From Mameliella sp. MMSF_3455 (GTDB taxonomy: Bacteria > Pseudomonadota > Alphaproteobacteria > Rhodobacterales > Rhodobacteraceae): a DNA stretch of 64,000 bases. Of the stretch, positions 62,798-64,000 are shown one piece after another. Every line of letters begins with the position of its first letter. Position 1 is the stretch's first letter. The stretch covers positions 124,001 through 188,000 of the forward strand of contig NZ_JASHJL010000005.1 of NCBI RefSeq assembly GCF_030733205.1, given 5' to 3'. The translations under genes and the position numbers were made by a program. The notes beneath the pieces are model-generated. The model was not told the origin of the DNA. It was given only the letters and a program-made list of their open reading frames with translations, and searched no databases.

Positions 62798-63296
62798 GAG
62801 CAAGATCAATGAGCCCGGCCACAAGGCCGACGATACGTCGAAACCGGCCATGCCCGAGCCCTCGAAAGCCTCCGGTCAGGAGTACAAGCCCGCAGCCACG
62901 CCCAAGGCAAAGCCGCCGGCCTCGTCGCTGTCGGCCGATCTGCACGTGACGGGCAACATCAAGACAACCGGCGACATCCAGGTCGAAGGCACGGTCGAGG
63001 GGGACATTCGCGCCCACGTCCTGACCATCGGCGAAAGCGCCACCATCAAGGGCGAAGTTGTTGCCGACGACGTGGTGGTGAACGGCCGCATCGTGGGCCG
63101 CGTGCGTGGCCTCAAGGTCCGCCTGACCGCCACCGCCCGTGTCGAAGGCGACATCATCCACAAGACAATCGCGATCGAATCCGGCGCCCATTTCGAAGGC
63201 TCGGTGCAGCGCCAGGACGATCCGCTGAACGGTGGCAAGCGCCAGCAGCCGGCGCCCCAGGCCCCCGCAGCGGCCCCGGCGACCAGCAACGACTGA
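62787..63296 (+). CDS. Bactofilin
   Basis: A 169-residue polymer-forming cytoskeletal protein. The central beta-helix domain is clear: SLSADLHVTGNIKTTGDIQV, EGTVEGDIRAHVLTIGESAT and GRVRGLKVRLTATARVEGDI, flanked by disordered Pro/Ala/Lys-rich ends typical of bactofilins. Bactofilins polymerise without nucleotide and recruit cell-wall enzymes. The 11-base overlap with the M23 peptidase gene suggests that the two products form one morphogenetic unit. Confidence 0.94.
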   Translation: MFSKSKINEPGHKADDTSKPAMPEPSKASGQEYKPAATPKAKPPASSLSADLHVTGNIKTTGDIQVEGTVEGDIRAHVLTIGESATIKGEVVADDVVVNGRIVGRVRGLKVRLTATARVEGDIIHKTIAIESGAHFEGSVQRQDDPLNGGKRQQPAPQAPAAAPATSND

Positions 63297-63326
63297 TCAC
63301 GACGCTCTTGATCTCAGGACGTGAAA

Positions 63327-63354
63327 AGGCCCCGCCATTGGCGGGGCCTCTTGT
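63327..63354 (+). terminator. Terminator after the bactofilin gene
   Basis: AGGCCCCGC-CATTG-GCGGGGCCT (9-base-pair stem) followed by CTTGTTTTC, 30 bases after the bactofilin stop. Confidence 0.8.
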
Positions 63355-63407
63355 TTTCGTGGCAGGGAGTTTCGCCGCGCGGGTTCACCGGAAGCGACCC
63401 TCGCCGG

Positions 63408-63677
63408 TCAGCCGCCCTTCTTCTTTTGCTGGGTCTGCTGCTGCTGGTATTGCTGTTCGGTCCGTTCGCGGTTGCGATTGCGGTTCCCGCCGCTGACGTC
63501 CGGGCTGACCGGGCCGACGACTGTGCCATCGTCCAGCACATAGTTGCCATCCACGATCGTCCCGCCGACCACGTTGCCGTACTTGTCGAACTCGACCGGC
63601 ACATGGACCGGCTCGGGCTGGGTGCAGGCGGCAGCCAGGGCAAGCATCCCGCTGGCTGCGACGACTTTGAGCTTCAT
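63408..63677 (-). CDS. Small lipoprotein of unknown function
   Basis: An 89-residue protein with a lipoprotein signal: MKLKVVAASGMLALAAAC, lipobox LAAAC with Cys18. The mature part has a YGNVVGGTIVDGNYVLDDGT segment and a Gln/Lys/Arg/Asn-rich tail (GNRNRNRERTEQQYQQQQTQ). It converges on the bactofilin operon terminator. The gene is probably expressed alone; function unknown. Confidence 0.8.
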   Translation of the reverse strand: MKLKVVAASGMLALAAACTQPEPVHVPVEFDKYGNVVGGTIVDGNYVLDDGTVVGPVSPDVSGGNRNRNRERTEQQYQQQQTQQKKKGG

Positions 63678-63867
63678 TGAATGTCCCCCTCGTTCGGATT
63701 CTGCGTCCGAGTTTGCGCCCTTGCAGTCTCAAATGCAACATCCGGAATATCTAAGTACCGCGCACCGCGCAGGCTTGCCACGAATCCCCTCGCCTTTCAG
63801 AGGTGGCTTTGCTTTGCTGTGTCCGGGGCGGCCCCGAACAGGCCCCCGCAGAGAAAGGAGCCGCCCA

Positions 63868-64000
63868 ATGCACCGCCTGCTGATGATCGCCCTGATCCTT
63901 GCGTCCCTGCCGATTGCGTCCAAGGCCGCGCAACTGTCGCTGACACGGGACGCGGATTACGGCTGCCTCATCGCGCTTAAGGGCCAGATCGCCGAAGGCG
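63868..64000 (+). CDS. Secreted protein, N-terminal part, cut by the window end
   Basis: ATG 63868 is preceded by AAAGGAG and followed by a signal peptide (MHRLLMIALILASLPIASKA) with cleavage expected after Ala-Lys-Ala. About 44 residues are visible, the mature part starting AQLSLTRDADYGCLIALKGQ. It resembles the start of periplasmic ClpP-like proteins of Rhodobacterales, but this is only a guess from a short stretch. The rest lies outside the window. Confidence 0.6.
   Translation, partial: MHRLLMIALILASLPIASKAAQLSLTRDADYGCLIALKGQIAEG

Overview
The window looks like the chromosome of a marine member of the Rhodobacteraceae (Roseobacter group). This rests on GC-rich DNA packed with alphaproteobacterial genes, a SUF operon led by an IscR-type regulator without the usual cysteine triplet, a complete ectABC-ask ectoine operon, homospermidine synthase, an exact CtrA-type box, an Irr-type ICE palindrome, and several copies of one intergenic element (hairpin, then GGAGGTATTTT, then AAAGAA). 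The assignment is from gene content and memory of these families; no database search was made.

Layout. 1-2.4 kb: end of surA, then pdxA and rsmA. 2.4-5.9 kb: a DUF4167 protein, prmC-prfA and a DUF1499 protein. 6.0-9.6 kb: agmatinase and two paralogous M20 amidohydrolases separated by intergenic elements. 9.7-12.1 kb: an unrecognised two-repeat protein preceded by a terminator-like hairpin, mazG, and an AEC transporter. 12.2-14.8 kb: fabD-fabG-acpP and a small membrane protein under a CtrA-like box. 15.0-16.2 kb: rpsF-rpsR-rplI. 16.4-21.3 kb: a Tat-exported PhoX-type phosphatase, homospermidine synthase and trigger factor. 21.4-23.1 kb: a sulfotransferase-like protein and a cysteine-free sulfite-oxidase-fold protein.

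23.3-27.9 kb is the most unusual part: a catalase-fold haem protein overlaps a membrane-anchored dihaem cytochrome c, and both diverge from a membrane-attached, cyclooxygenase-like haem peroxidase that keeps the cyclooxygenase Tyr and proximal His but has Asp where distal His is expected. I infer a lipid or hydrocarbon oxygenation (oxylipin-like) system. 28.0-32.4 kb: ectABC-ask with a divergent MarR-type EctR. 32.7-35.8 kb: a sensor kinase and, in one continuous frame, a DUF4173 membrane protein joined to an OmpR-type response regulator. 36.4-41.1 kb: a hybrid kinase with its own HPt domain, a coding-poor kilobase, a LuxR-type regulator and tRNA-Arg(CCG).

41.1-51.3 kb: a methyltransferase that may be DsyB-like (DMSP synthesis), then the SUF operon (iscR, desulfurase, sufB, small ORF, sufC, sufD, two Yip1-like proteins, sufS), then a divergent alpha/beta hydrolase. 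51.4-56.6 kb: DUF1801, dihydrolipoyl dehydrogenase, DUF924, an MFS transporter and queA. 56.6-64 kb: a large AsmA/YhdP-like protein, bcp, a DUF455 ferritin-like protein, an M23 peptidase overlapping a bactofilin gene, a lipoprotein, and the start of a secreted protein cut by the window edge.

Working together: agmatinase and homospermidine synthase could supply putrescine and homospermidine; ectoine (and possibly DMSP) genes suit a saline habitat; the SUF operon makes Fe-S clusters and appears iron-regulated; the M23 peptidase and bactofilin probably act together on cell-wall shape.
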